This document shows, piece after piece, positions 1 to 8,693 of a stretch of DNA of 64,000 bases. The translations under genes were made by a program, and so were the position numbers. The DNA comes from Gemmatimonadaceae bacterium (GTDB lineage Bacteria > Latescibacterota > UBA2968 > UBA8231), in the NCBI GenBank assembly GCA_002726335.1, contig PBSR01000019.1:4407-68406 (forward strand), read 5' to 3'. Each line of letters starts with the position of its first letter. The stretch's first letter is position 1. Under the pieces are notes generated by a model that was given only the letters and a program-made list of their open reading frames with translations, ran no database searches and was not told the DNA's origin.

Positions 1-1
1 G

Positions 2-154
2 CGATCGCAGGTCATTGATGTCGTGGGCAGCATTCAGGATGTCGAGCTTGTCCAGTGCCACGACAAGAATGTCTTGCGGCAATCGACGAACACGTGCCGT
101 CGATCGACCATGAAACAGATCTGCCGTAGCGCTGTCCCCAAAGAACGCTATCAT
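2..154 (-). CDS. higB: HigB/RelE-family toxin, N-terminal fragment cut by the window edge
   Basis: The minus-strand frame opens with ATG at 154-152 and runs off the left edge after 51 codons. An in-frame TAA lies two codons upstream of the ATG, which fixes the start. The peptide begins MIAFFGDSATADLFHG and continues with LPQDILVVALDKLDILNAA and a DINDLR segment. This is the N-terminal pattern of HigB/RelE-type ribosome-dependent mRNA interferases (typically about 92 residues). In this family the toxin gene usually precedes the antitoxin higA, so higA would be expected just outside the window. No strong ribosome binding site is visible. The gene points away from the integrase remnant at 489-728, as a first cassette does in an integron. 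The family call is from motif memory; the catalytic C-terminal half is not in view. Confidence 0.6.
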   Translation of the reverse strand, partial: MIAFFGDSATADLFHGRSTARVRRLPQDILVVALDKLDILNAAHDINDLRS

Positions 155-488
155 TATTTATCGGTAACCGGGTTGTCATGCAATATACGATGGCGAGACT
201 GAATTGCAAGGTCGATGACGGGATTGTCGCCCTCGACGCCTCCGCTCGATCCATACTCTCATTTTATCTTGCGATAACGACTAGATGACCTGCGGCCAGA
301 ATCACGCACCGGTTCCAGGACAGCGTTGACCTGGCGACTCACCGATCAACTCAGCTCCCGCGTCGATACCGTCTGGTCAATCTAATGTTGGACATTCATA
401 GGAAAGGTATGGCGTTTCAACAGGGCCCTTTCACCGCCGTCCGGCTCCTAGCACACCGCGGCAAGCTGCCACAAGGCCACGGCCCACG
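155..488. other. Intergenic region between higB fragment and integrase remnant
   Basis: About 330 bases with no convincing gene. It should contain the higB promoter. If the neighbouring integrase remnant was once a full gene, the region also replaces the lost N-terminal two thirds of that gene. I could not align its translations to the missing integrase part. A GTTRRRY-type core (GTTGGAC) occurs at 387-393, but so short a match is not informative alone. Confidence 0.4.
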
Positions 489-728
489 ATGTCGGCTCGA
501 TCTCCGGGCTTCACGATGAAGAAGGCGGTCCGCACGTCCGGTGTCGCCAAGATGGCCGGCGTGCACACGCTGAGGCACGGCTTTGCCACTCATCTACTGA
601 TGAAGGGAGTGGACATCCGTCGGATCCAGGATCTGCTGGGCCACAAGAGTGTGGAGACGACCATGATCTACACCCATGTGATGAGGACGATCGCGCCCGA
701 TCTTCGCAGCCCCCTGGATGAGCTCTAG
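489..728 (+). pseudogene. intI: Integron-integrase-like tyrosine recombinase, C-terminal remnant
   Basis: 79 codons from an ATG at 489, against about 320-340 residues for a full integron integrase. Homology starts only near residue 10 ([12 protein letters not shown]). It then covers the catalytic end of the family: [12 protein letters not shown] (box II H-x-x-R), [17 protein letters not shown] (second conserved H/G and the nucleophilic Tyr of the TMIYTHV motif), and the ending LRSPLDEL, which closely resembles the RSPLD tail of IntI proteins. The N-terminal DNA-binding domain and the first catalytic Arg are absent, so the protein cannot be an active recombinase. Its stop overlaps convergently with the stop of the aminotransferase at 725. 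It diverges from the higB fragment, which is the usual arrangement of intI and its cassette array. Probably a decayed integron end. Confidence 0.65.
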
Positions 729-2059
729 TACCCCAACGCCCGTGCCGTTTCCTCCACCGCCTCAACCACGGCCCGCACCGTCTCGTCCACCTGCTCTTCG
801 TTGACGGTGAAGGGCGGGCTGATAGCGATGTGATCGCCGGCGACGCCGTCCACCAGCCCGGGCGCGCCGGGCATGATCAGCACGTTGCGTGCGAAGACGC
901 CGTCCACCACGGCAGCCGTCACCCCACGTTCAACAGGAAAAGGCGCGCGTGTCTGTTTGTCGGCGACGAATTCGACGCCTGTCAGCAAGCCCTTGCCGCG
1001 CACGGCACCGACGATGGGGTTGTCGGCCAGTGGCTGCAGTCCCGCCAGCATGCGCTCACCCATGCGCTGACAGTTGGCCACCAGGTCGTGTGTGGCGATG
1101 TAGTCCTGCACCGCCAGCGCCACGGCGCACGACAGCGGATTGCCGCCGTAGGTGTGGCCGTGCACGAAGCTGCTTTCCTTCTTGTAGATCGTGTCGTAGA
1201 CCTCGTCGCGCACGACGGTGGCGGCGATGGGCGTGTAGCCGCTGCTCAATCCCTTGCCCGTGGCCATGATGTCGGGAACCACATCGAAGTGTTCGATGCC
1301 GAAGTTGCGCCCCGTACGGCCGAAGCCGGTGACCACCTCGTCGACGATCATCAACACGTCGTGGCGGTCGCAGATGTCGCGGATACGCGCGAAGTAGTCG
1401 GGCGGCGGCGTCAGACCGCAGCACGATGTGCCGAGGATCGGCTCGGCGATGAAGGCGGCAATCGAGTCGGCCCCCTCCTGGTCGATCACCCGTTCCAGGT
1501 CATCAGCGCAGGTCAGGTTGCAGGCGTCGGTGTCCCGGCAGTAGGGGCAGCGATAGGGATAACACGGACGGATGTGCGGGAAGTCGAGCAGGTAGGGCTC
1601 GTAGTCGCGTCGCCAGGGCGTACGACCCGACATGGACAGAGCGCCCACCGTGTTGCCGTGCCAGCTCTGCCAGCGGGATACGATCTTGTGTTTCGACGGC
1701 CGGCCGCGCTCCAGGTGGTACTTGCGAGCGATCTTCATCGCCGACTCCGTGGCCTCCGAGCCGCCGGAGACGAAGAACACCCGGTTCAGATCACCCGGAG
1801 CCAGAGCCGCAATGCGCTCGGCCAGGTCGATCTGCGGCTGCGTCAGGAAACGGGCATAGGTGAAACACACTTTCCGCGCCTGCGCCTCCATGGCAGCGAC
1901 GATCTCGGGCACCGCATGACCGATACTGACCACATGTACTCCGGCGCAGGCATCGAGCCATGCCTGTCCGCCTTCGTCATATAGGTAGACGCCTTCACCG
2001 TGGGAGACGCGCAGCCAGCGGTCCTTCTGCACGCGGTGGAACAAGCTGTCACTCGACAT
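725..2059 (-). CDS. Class III (PLP-dependent) aminotransferase
   Basis: 444 residues, normal family length. It transfers amino groups between an omega-amino or alpha-amino donor and a keto acid using pyridoxal phosphate. Visible signatures are SGGSEATE (about residues 98-105, cofactor phosphate binding), the SWHGNT segment (about 132-137), D240 in [12 protein letters not shown] (contacts the pyridine nitrogen) and the Schiff-base lysine K269 in [10 protein letters not shown]. An extra cysteine-rich insert at about 166-184 (C-x4-C-x2-C-x5-C-x3-C) could bind metal or be structural; similar inserts occur in some subfamilies. Substrate cannot be read from sequence. The start ATG at 2059 is 15 bases downstream of the sulfatase stop, so the two genes are probably one transcript. 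Confidence 0.9.
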   Translation of the reverse strand: MSSDSLFHRVQKDRWLRVSHGEGVYLYDEGGQAWLDACAGVHVVSIGHAVPEIVAAMEAQARKVCFTYARFLTQPQIDLAERIAALAPGDLNRVFFVSGGSEATESAMKIARKYHLERGRPSKHKIVSRWQSWHGNTVGALSMSGRTPWRRDYEPYLLDFPHIRPCYPYRCPYCRDTDACNLTCADDLERVIDQEGADSIAAFIAEPILGTSCCGLTPPPDYFARIRDICDRHDVLMIVDEVVTGFGRTGRNFGIEHFDVVPDIMATGKGLSSGYTPIAATVVRDEVYDTIYKKESSFVHGHTYGGNPLSCAVALAVQDYIATHDLVANCQRMGERMLAGLQPLADNPIVGAVRGKGLLTGVEFVADKQTRAPFPVERGVTAAVVDGVFARNVLIMPGAPGLVDGVAGDHIAISPPFTVNEEQVDETVRAVVEAVEETARALGY

Positions 2060-2074
2060 GGGTCGTGGTCTCCT

Positions 2075-3409
2075 CTATGAAACGCCGCCCGTCAGTCCCG
2101 CCTCGCCCATCTGCCGCGAGGCCAGCCCCCAGGGATCGTCAGTGGCCATGCGGAACTGGCGCACCTTGGTCCGCATCTGCTCAGTCACGTCCTGCAGAGC
2201 CGGATCGTCGATGAGGTTCACCGCTTCCACCGGATCCGCCTGCACATCGAACAGGGCTTCGGCGGGTTGGTGCAGAAACGCCTCGGTGGGTCGTTGCCCC
2301 ATACTCACCATGTTTTCGTCGATCACGGCCTGCCAGGTCGGTGACGCCCACAGATCGCTGGGCAACGGTCGCGTCAGCTCGGGGTAGAGGTTGCGTACGT
2401 ACTTGTAGCGCCGTCCGCGCAACGCCCGGTACGGGTAGTAGTTCGTTACTTCGTGGAATGTGTGCGAGGTGAAGGTCTCGTCCCACCCGTCAACATGTGA
2501 ATCTTCCAGGATGGGCAGCATCGATCTCTCGGGTAGTCCCGCGGGGGGCTCAACGCCGCACCAGTCGAACACGGTGGGGGCGATGTTCGACCAGTTCACC
2601 AGGGCGTCACTTTCCACTTCATCGGCACCGGGGCGGGCGATCAGCAGCGGGCAGTGGTGTCCCGAATCGAAGGACGACGCCTTGGCGCCGGGAAAGGGCA
2701 TGCCGTGGTCGCTCATGACGATGATCATCGTGTCGTCGGCACGGCCTGCTTCTTCCAGCGCCTTTACGGCCAGACCAAATCCCAGGTCGAGACGCGAGAT
2801 GGACTGGTAGTACTGAGCCAGTTCGGCGCGCACCGCCGGATGGTCGGGCAGGAAATCGGGCACGGGAACGTCGTCCGGGCTGTATGTTGTTTCCTCCACG
2901 CCGGCGTATTCGTGCTGGTTGCCAAAGTCCCTGTGCGGGTCCGTGAACCCCATGTGCAGGTAGAAGGGCCGGTCGCCGATGTCATCGAAGAAGCCCTCCG
3001 CCATCGCCGCCATCTGTGGCACGTTGCGCGGCCCTCCCGGCACTTTCTGCAGATCGTGGGTCCACGGGTACACGCTCTCGGGCTGTGTGTGCAGCTTGCC
3101 GATGATTCCGGTCGCGCAATTGGCCTGTCCCAGCTGTTTCGGGATCGACGGCATCGTCGCCGCCGTGTGAAAGTTGTGGATCGAGTGTGAGTGGCCGTAT
3201 TGACCGTGGGTGTGACTGTAGTGTCCGGTGAGGATGTTGGCGCGGCTGGCCGCACAGGAAGGTGACGTGCAGTAGGCGTGGGTGAAGCGGGTGGCCCGGC
3301 GCGCCAGGGCGTCGACGTTGGGTGTCTGGATGACGGGGCTGCCGTAACAGCCAGCCAGCGGACTCCAGTCATCAGCGATGAGGAGCAGAACGCTTCGGTG
3401 GTCGGTCAT
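2075..3409 (-). CDS. Sulfatase (alkaline-phosphatase superfamily, heparan N-sulfatase-like)
   Basis: 444 residues. Sulfatases hydrolyse sulfate esters or sulfamates with a formylglycine residue made from Cys or Ser. Here the maturation motif is C52-A-A-S-R56 within SPSCAASRANILTG, preceded by the metal-binding D13-D14 pair (IADDWSP) and followed by the second metal site SDHGMPFPG. The arrangement and length resemble the SGSH/N-sulfoglucosamine branch. No signal peptide precedes the start, so the mature enzyme appears cytoplasmic, which is unusual for polysaccharide sulfatases and suggests action on imported small sulfated sugars. The neighbours (aminotransferase downstream, sugar isomerase upstream on the other strand) fit a small catabolic locus. 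No anaerobic or FGE-type sulfatase-maturating enzyme is in the window. Confidence 0.88.
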   Translation of the reverse strand: MTDHRSVLLLIADDWSPLAGCYGSPVIQTPNVDALARRATRFTHAYCTSPSCAASRANILTGHYSHTHGQYGHSHSIHNFHTAATMPSIPKQLGQANCATGIIGKLHTQPESVYPWTHDLQKVPGGPRNVPQMAAMAEGFFDDIGDRPFYLHMGFTDPHRDFGNQHEYAGVEETTYSPDDVPVPDFLPDHPAVRAELAQYYQSISRLDLGFGLAVKALEEAGRADDTMIIVMSDHGMPFPGAKASSFDSGHHCPLLIARPGADEVESDALVNWSNIAPTVFDWCGVEPPAGLPERSMLPILEDSHVDGWDETFTSHTFHEVTNYYPYRALRGRRYKYVRNLYPELTRPLPSDLWASPTWQAVIDENMVSMGQRPTEAFLHQPAEALFDVQADPVEAVNLIDDPALQDVTEQMRTKVRQFRMATDDPWGLASRQMGEAGLTGGVS

Positions 3410-3485
3410 TCATCGTCTCCGGTCTTCCGGGGGATCGTCTATGTTACATCTTATCAGTTGACTCGAACACAGGCGGAGGACGACG

Positions 3486-4277
3486 ATGAGACTTGGGGTG
3501 ATGCCGGGCGACACGATTCCGGCGGCGGAGTTGAAGTCAGAAGGTTTTGATGGCATGCAGCTGTTCTGGGGCATGGGCGAAGACTCCGAGTCAAAGGACC
3601 CGACGGTGGCCGCCATCGACGCCACACTGCAGGCCGGTGACCTGGCCCTCACGGCAATGACGTTACACATCGATCTGGTCGGTACGCGGGGTGCGATCGA
3701 AGCAGACGTGGCCCGTACGGTACAACTGGTGGAACGCACGGCGGCGCTGGATGGTCGCTTCGGCGACAACCCGCAGCCCATGCTCGTCTGGCATCCATCG
3801 GGGTATCCCGCCGGCGACGGTCTCGACGATGTGGCCATCTTCGATGGCCTTTGCCAAGCCTTGACCACGATCTGCGCCGCCGCCGAAACCCATGGTGTAG
3901 ATGTGGCCGTGGAGATCACCCGTGCCGGCAGCGTCGGCAGTGCCGAGACTTTCCTGCACTTGCAGGACCGCGTCGGCTCGTCCGCCCTCAAGGTCTGCCT
4001 GGACGCGGCCAACTTCGTCCCCGATCGCACCCCTCTCGAGCGCGCTGTGCGCATCCTGGCGCCGCACACGGTGGCGGCTCACGGCAAGGATTCCTGCTTC
4101 CAGGCCAACGGCGAAGTCGACACCTACGGCCCCACCGGTTCGGGCAAGCTTGACTACGACACCTACATCAAGTGTCTCCTCGAGCATGCGCCGGTGCCTT
4201 ATTTCGTGCTGGAATACTACAAGTCGCGGGAACAGCTGCTACGGGCACGCGATATCGTGCGCGCCGCCATGACCTAG
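3486..4277 (+). CDS. Sugar phosphate isomerase/epimerase-like TIM-barrel protein
   Basis: 263 residues. The sequence follows the xylose-isomerase-like TIM-barrel pattern: an N-terminal strand MRLGVMPGDTI, the WHPSGYPAG turn, a central VAVEITRAGSVGS strand with the likely metal-binding Glu, a CLDAANFVP strand with Asp, and HGKDS with His before the C-terminal GSGKLDYDTYIKCL helix. These enzymes isomerise or epimerise sugars or cyclitols with a divalent metal. Substrate cannot be predicted. The start is preceded by GGAGGA at 3475-3480, a clear ribosome binding site. It is divergent from the sulfatase gene (76 bases between), and the two may share a regulatory region. Confidence 0.75.
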   Translation: MRLGVMPGDTIPAAELKSEGFDGMQLFWGMGEDSESKDPTVAAIDATLQAGDLALTAMTLHIDLVGTRGAIEADVARTVQLVERTAALDGRFGDNPQPMLVWHPSGYPAGDGLDDVAIFDGLCQALTTICAAAETHGVDVAVEITRAGSVGSAETFLHLQDRVGSSALKVCLDAANFVPDRTPLERAVRILAPHTVAAHGKDSCFQANGEVDTYGPTGSGKLDYDTYIKCLLEHAPVPYFVLEYYKSREQLLRARDIVRAAMT

Positions 4278-4281
4278 AGGT

Positions 4282-7200
4282 CTACGTCGGGAACAGCGAC
4301 ATCTGTCCGCCCCGTCGCCGGCCGGATTCGACCGTGCGCTCATCCATCAGGTGAGCGGGGATATCGGCCAGAAACGGCGATGGGCTCATGGACTGCTTCG
4401 TGCCATGAATCGTCCGCTGACCGGCCGTCGTCACCACAACGTGTTCCTGTCCCCGCGTGAGCGCCACGTAGAGCAGCCGGCGTTCCTCCTCGCGATCCTG
4501 CTCGGAGCCGTCGGCACGTCGCAGGGGCAGCAGACCATCCTCGAGGCCGCAGACGAAGACGACGGGAAACTCCAGTCCCTTCGACGCGTGCATCGTCATC
4601 AGTGTCACCGCCTCGGTCCGGGCCACGCGCGTGGGCGGCGACTCCGTCCCGCCGCGACGTTCGACATCGGTCTCATGTCCCAGCAGCAGTGTGTCGAACA
4701 GATCACCGAGTGAGTCGGCCCCCTCGGCAACACCAACAAGCCGCTCGAAGGCGGGGCTCGCTTCGACATCGAGATCGGCCTGCCATACGCGCAACACCTC
4801 GGCGGGCACATCCCGTTCGGCCCGGCGGGCATAGCCCTCGGCGGCACGGCGCAAGCCTTCCACCTGCGCCGCCGCCGTCGTCGGCAGAGCCACGATCTCC
4901 TCCTCGAGATGGGCCTTCGATCCGGCGGCGGCCGACAGCTGCACCAGGGCTGCCGATCCGATATCGAAGGGACCGGTGCGCAGCGCTTCGATGAGGCGCA
5001 GTGGGCGTTCGGGTTCCAGTGCGTAGCGGAAGAAGGCCACCGCGTCCCGCGCCCCGCGCTCGGCCAGAAAGCCCTTCTGTCCGACGACGCGGTACGGCAG
5101 TCCTTCTTTGTGCAGGCAGTCTTCTAAGGTGTCAGCCTGGCGGGCCGTACGGGTCAACACGGCCATGTCGCCGAAACTCCAGCCGCCACGTTCCGTTCCG
5201 CTCGTCGCGTCGGCGCCGACCATGTCGGCCCCACCCACCAGGTCGGCGATGGTGCGCGCCACGGCGATGCCCTCCGCCGTTTCGCTGGCTGTGGCCAGCA
5301 GCTGCAACGGCTGGCCGACTCCGTCTCGAGCCGCAGTCGGTGCGTCGGCACAGGCCGGATCTCGTGCGCCAGCGGCGATGACGGCGCCGGCAGCGTCGAC
5401 GATCCCCGCCTGGCTGCGGTAGTTGCGCGCCAGATAGTGCACGGTGGTCTGCCGGCAGTCCTGGCGCAAGCGCTGGAAGAATCCCGGATCGGCGCCACGG
5501 AAACCATAGATCGCCTGATCCGGATCGCCGATGACGAACAGGCCTTCGCCGCCATTGCTGAGGGCCTGGACCAACTCGTACTGCACCGCGTTGACATCCT
5601 GAAACTCGTCGACTAGCAGATGGGAGAAGCGCGTGGCGGCACGGTGGCGTAAGTCGGCATCGGCCCGCAGTCGTTCAACCAGATCCAGCAGCAGATCGTC
5701 GTAGTCCCGGGCACCGCACACACGCAGCCGCTCCTCGTACCCGGCGTAGACGACGGCCAGAGGATCCTCGGCCACCTGGAAGGGGCGCAGACCGTCGGCC
5801 TTCCACCGCGAGATCCGGCGCTGCGCGGCCGGCGGACGCAACGGTTTGCTCGGAGCCACATCGAGCACGTCGCGCAACAGCCCCAGGGCTTCGACCTCGT
5901 CGAGCACCGTCGATGCCGGCTCACCGGTCAACTCGGCCATCAGATCGAGGGCGAGACGGTGGAAGGTGCCGACGACGATACTCTCGGCGTTGCCGCCCAG
6001 CAGATCATCCAGGCGCTGTCGCAGCTGCCGGGCGGCGCGCTGAGTGAAGGTCACCGCGGCGATGTGTGCCGGCTCGACATCACCTTCGGCCACCAGCCAC
6101 CGGATGCGCTCGGTGAGGGTCCGCGTCTTGCCCGCACCGGGTCCGGCGATGACCGCTACCGGTCCGCCGACAGCCTGCACGGCCTGCAACTGTTCGGCAT
6201 CGAGACCACCGTCGGCGCGCGACGTTTCGGGTGCGGTTTCGAGGAGGCGATCGACACGGCCTTCTGCATCGTCTTCGGTGGCCATGCGCTCGACGACGTC
6301 GGCAGCGTCCACGTCGGCGGGAACGACGGTGTGGGCGCCCAGGTCGAACAGCCGTTCCTGGCCCTCCAGCTGGTGGCACTCGTCATCTGTAAACACCTGG
6401 GCCACGCCGTACTCGCCATCGTACCCCGCGGCGATCGCCACCTGCCCGGCCCGCATGCGGCGCACGCCTTCGGCAACCAGGGGCTGACCGCAGGCGGCGA
6501 TCCGTTCCGGTGTGACGTGGCGCAGGATGTCGAGTTCGGGCCCGAGTTGCTGCAACAGGTCGTGATAGATGCCCTGCACTCTCTTGCTCTTGGGTCCGAC
6601 GCCGACGCAGGAGCCGATGACTTCATCCAGCGGGATCAGATACTCGAAGGGCCGCGTCACCGGGGTTTCTTCGTCCTCGGCGCGGTCGGCAAGCGCTTCG
6701 ACGCGGTGCAGGACTCCCACCGTCAGCTTCTTTCCACAGGTGGGACAGAGGCCGTCGGCTGACATCGTCTGTGATGGCGTCGTGCAGACGCCGCACTTGC
6801 GATGCCCGTCGAGGTGGTACTTGCCCTGCTCCGGATAGAATTCGATCGTGCCGGTGAAGCGGGCCGGGTCACGGGTTTTGAGTGCGGCAACCATCGCCGC
6901 GTACGACAGCTCCGTGTCAAAACAGGTCGCCTCCCGCCCGAGCTTGGGCGCCGAGTGGGCATCCGAATTGGAGACCACGGCGTAGCCGTCCAGTGCCGAC
7001 AGCCGACTGTTCATCGGCGGATCCGACGACAGCCCCGTTTCCACGGCAAAGATGTGGGGCAGCAGATCCTCGAAGCACTCTTCCAGGCTGTCGAATCCGG
7101 AGCTGGCTCCGAGCACGGCGAAATGGGGGGTCCAGATATGTGCCGGAATGAACAGCACCTCGGGACAGGCCTCGAGGCAGATGTCGAGCAGATCCCGGCT

Positions 7201-7629
7201 GTCGAGTCCGAGGATGGGACGGCCGTCAGACTTCAGGTTGCCGATGGCGCCGAGGCGGCGATTGAGCTCGTCGACGGCCGCGAAGGAAGGCAGGCAGACC
7301 ACATTATGCACCTTCCGGGTGCGCCCGTTCTTCTTGTAGATGGAGCTGATCTCGACGCTCAGCAGGAAACGGACCTCCCGGCGGCAGGCGGGCGGAACGC
7401 TCTCCTCGATGGGGTCGAGCAACTCCGAATTTAGCTGAAACAGCCCGTCCTCGGCGGCCACGAGCTTGTCCTTGAGCTCGGTCAGCCACTCCGGATGGGT
7501 GAAATCCGCCGAGCCGACCACGGAGATGCCCTTGAGCATCGACCACCGGTGCAGGTTCTCCGGCGTCAGGTCACGACTGGTGGCCCGCGACCAGCGCGAG
7601 TGCAGGTGGATGTCGGCGAGATAGTTCAT
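4282..7629 (-). CDS. Endonuclease Q (PHP-type) fused to UvrD/Rep superfamily 1 helicase
   Basis: About 1115 residues from the ATG at 7629; a further ATG at 7674 is in frame but precedes the conserved start LADIHLHSRWSRATSRD. Residues 1 to about 400 match endonuclease Q, the PHP-fold enzyme that nicks 5' of deaminated bases. Evidence is DIHLHS (about 6-11), PAHIWTPHF, NSDAHS (about 221-226) and the four-Cys zinc knuckle CGVC / CPTC (about 278-297) with LTVGVLHRV. From about 480 the protein is a UvrD-like helicase: GPGAGKT Walker A (about 494-501), DEFQD, GDPDQAIYGFRG (about 699-710), NYRSQ, MHASKGLEFP (about 1012), LLYVALTRG (about 1050). The fusion would couple nicking at deaminated DNA with strand unwinding. 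The gene ends 4 bases from the convergent isomerase. Confidence 0.88.
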   Translation of the reverse strand: MNYLADIHLHSRWSRATSRDLTPENLHRWSMLKGISVVGSADFTHPEWLTELKDKLVAAEDGLFQLNSELLDPIEESVPPACRREVRFLLSVEISSIYKKNGRTRKVHNVVCLPSFAAVDELNRRLGAIGNLKSDGRPILGLDSRDLLDICLEACPEVLFIPAHIWTPHFAVLGASSGFDSLEECFEDLLPHIFAVETGLSSDPPMNSRLSALDGYAVVSNSDAHSAPKLGREATCFDTELSYAAMVAALKTRDPARFTGTIEFYPEQGKYHLDGHRKCGVCTTPSQTMSADGLCPTCGKKLTVGVLHRVEALADRAEDEETPVTRPFEYLIPLDEVIGSCVGVGPKSKRVQGIYHDLLQQLGPELDILRHVTPERIAACGQPLVAEGVRRMRAGQVAIAAGYDGEYGVAQVFTDDECHQLEGQERLFDLGAHTVVPADVDAADVVERMATEDDAEGRVDRLLETAPETSRADGGLDAEQLQAVQAVGGPVAVIAGPGAGKTRTLTERIRWLVAEGDVEPAHIAAVTFTQRAARQLRQRLDDLLGGNAESIVVGTFHRLALDLMAELTGEPASTVLDEVEALGLLRDVLDVAPSKPLRPPAAQRRISRWKADGLRPFQVAEDPLAVVYAGYEERLRVCGARDYDDLLLDLVERLRADADLRHRAATRFSHLLVDEFQDVNAVQYELVQALSNGGEGLFVIGDPDQAIYGFRGADPGFFQRLRQDCRQTTVHYLARNYRSQAGIVDAAGAVIAAGARDPACADAPTAARDGVGQPLQLLATASETAEGIAVARTIADLVGGADMVGADATSGTERGGWSFGDMAVLTRTARQADTLEDCLHKEGLPYRVVGQKGFLAERGARDAVAFFRYALEPERPLRLIEALRTGPFDIGSAALVQLSAAAGSKAHLEEEIVALPTTAAAQVEGLRRAAEGYARRAERDVPAEVLRVWQADLDVEASPAFERLVGVAEGADSLGDLFDTLLLGHETDVERRGGTESPPTRVARTEAVTLMTMHASKGLEFPVVFVCGLEDGLLPLRRADGSEQDREEERRLLYVALTRGQEHVVVTTAGQRTIHGTKQSMSPSPFLADIPAHLMDERTVESGRRRGGQMSLFPT

Positions 7630-7724
7630 TGGATTGGGGTCTGGCGGTGCGGAGTTCCAAATATACCACAACATCTTGTAGCTGCCAGAATCGTGCCGCT
7701 TGACGCGATCGCACTCTGGCCGTT

Positions 7725-8687
7725 ATGTCGTTTGCTGTGCTGATCACGACCGAAAGCCAGACATACCTGGCCGATGACACCGGAGGCGGCGAGCCGGTTC
7801 CCCTGCGTGAGGCGGCCAGCCCCGCCGCCGTCGATGAGACGGCAGACCTCACCGTCATCTGGCTGCCCGGCGGCGATATCATCCTGTTACGGCCCGATGT
7901 CGACACGCTGCGACTGACCACCGAGCTGGATGCCGACGTGCGCTGTATCCGGTTGCTGTCGGTAGAACCCTTCGTGCTGCTCGTCGGTACCGAACCGGCA
8001 CAGTTGTATCGAGTCACGGGAGACGGCTCGGCAGAACGGCTGGAGGGCTTCGACCGGGTGGACGGCCGGGATGCGTGGAGCACGCCCTGGGGCGGCCCGC
8101 CGGCGGTGCGCTCGTTGGCCGACGCTTCAGGGGGCTGGCTCTACGCCGACATCCATGTGGGCAGCATCGCCCGCTCGGGAGACGGGGGCGATACCTGGGA
8201 ACCGGTGGACGCCGCCATCCATCCCGACGTACATGAGGTCGCCACCTGCCCGAAGGCGCCGGAGCGACTCTACGCCAACACGGCGGATGCGGTGTTCGTC
8301 TCGGAGGATCGTGGCAGCAGCTGGCGCCACTGCGTCGAGGGAGTCGGCGCCCGCTACGGCCGGGCCCTGGCCGTGCACTGCACCGATCCCGACCTGCTGC
8401 TGGCCAGTCTCAGCCGCGGACCCCACGATGATGGAGGCGAAGGTCGGTTGTACCGGTCACCCGATGCCGGCGTCAGCTGGCGTCACCTGACCATCGGGTT
8501 CCCGCCATTTGTCGTAGGCAACATCGACACGGCGTGTGTGGCATTTGGTGCGAGCGAGGCGGCGGACCGGGCGTGGGCCGCCGAGGGCGAACGGCTCTAC
8601 CGTAGTGAGGATCGCGGCGAGACCTGGCGTCGCGTGTGGGAAGCCCCCGAACGGATCACGGGGGTGGCGGCGGCGCGGGTGCTGTAG
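7725..8687 (+). CDS. Asp-box (BNR/sialidase-type) beta-propeller protein
   Basis: 320 residues. At least four Asp-box motifs are visible, of the form S-x-D-x-G-x-(T/S)-W: SGDGGDTW, SEDRGSSW, SPDAGVSW and SEDRGETW, spaced through the C-terminal two thirds. These mark sialidase-like, photosynthesis-stability-factor-like or sortilin-type propellers. No sialidase catalytic Arg triad or FRIP motif is evident, so a hydrolase function is not supported. There is no signal peptide (the start MSFAVLITTES is a first strand), so the protein seems cytoplasmic. Function unknown; a binding scaffold is the default reading. It is divergent from the EndoQ-UvrD gene and converges on the fliM fusion with only 6 bases between. 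Confidence 0.7.
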   Translation: MSFAVLITTESQTYLADDTGGGEPVPLREAASPAAVDETADLTVIWLPGGDIILLRPDVDTLRLTTELDADVRCIRLLSVEPFVLLVGTEPAQLYRVTGDGSAERLEGFDRVDGRDAWSTPWGGPPAVRSLADASGGWLYADIHVGSIARSGDGGDTWEPVDAAIHPDVHEVATCPKAPERLYANTADAVFVSEDRGSSWRHCVEGVGARYGRALAVHCTDPDLLLASLSRGPHDDGGEGRLYRSPDAGVSWRHLTIGFPPFVVGNIDTACVAFGASEAADRAWAAEGERLYRSEDRGETWRRVWEAPERITGVAAARVL

Positions 8688-8693
8688 GAATCT

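Noticed and set aside
387..393. GTTRRRY core as a possible integron recombination site
   Set aside because: Seven degenerate bases occur by chance, and no paired inverse core or hairpin arms were found around it.
830..1984. Long open frame on the plus strand across the aminotransferase gene
   Set aside because: It is the complement shadow of a strongly conserved gene, with Arg/His/Gly-rich low-information translation and no family signature. Similar shadows occur at 25837-27786 (-) and 53059-54684 (-).
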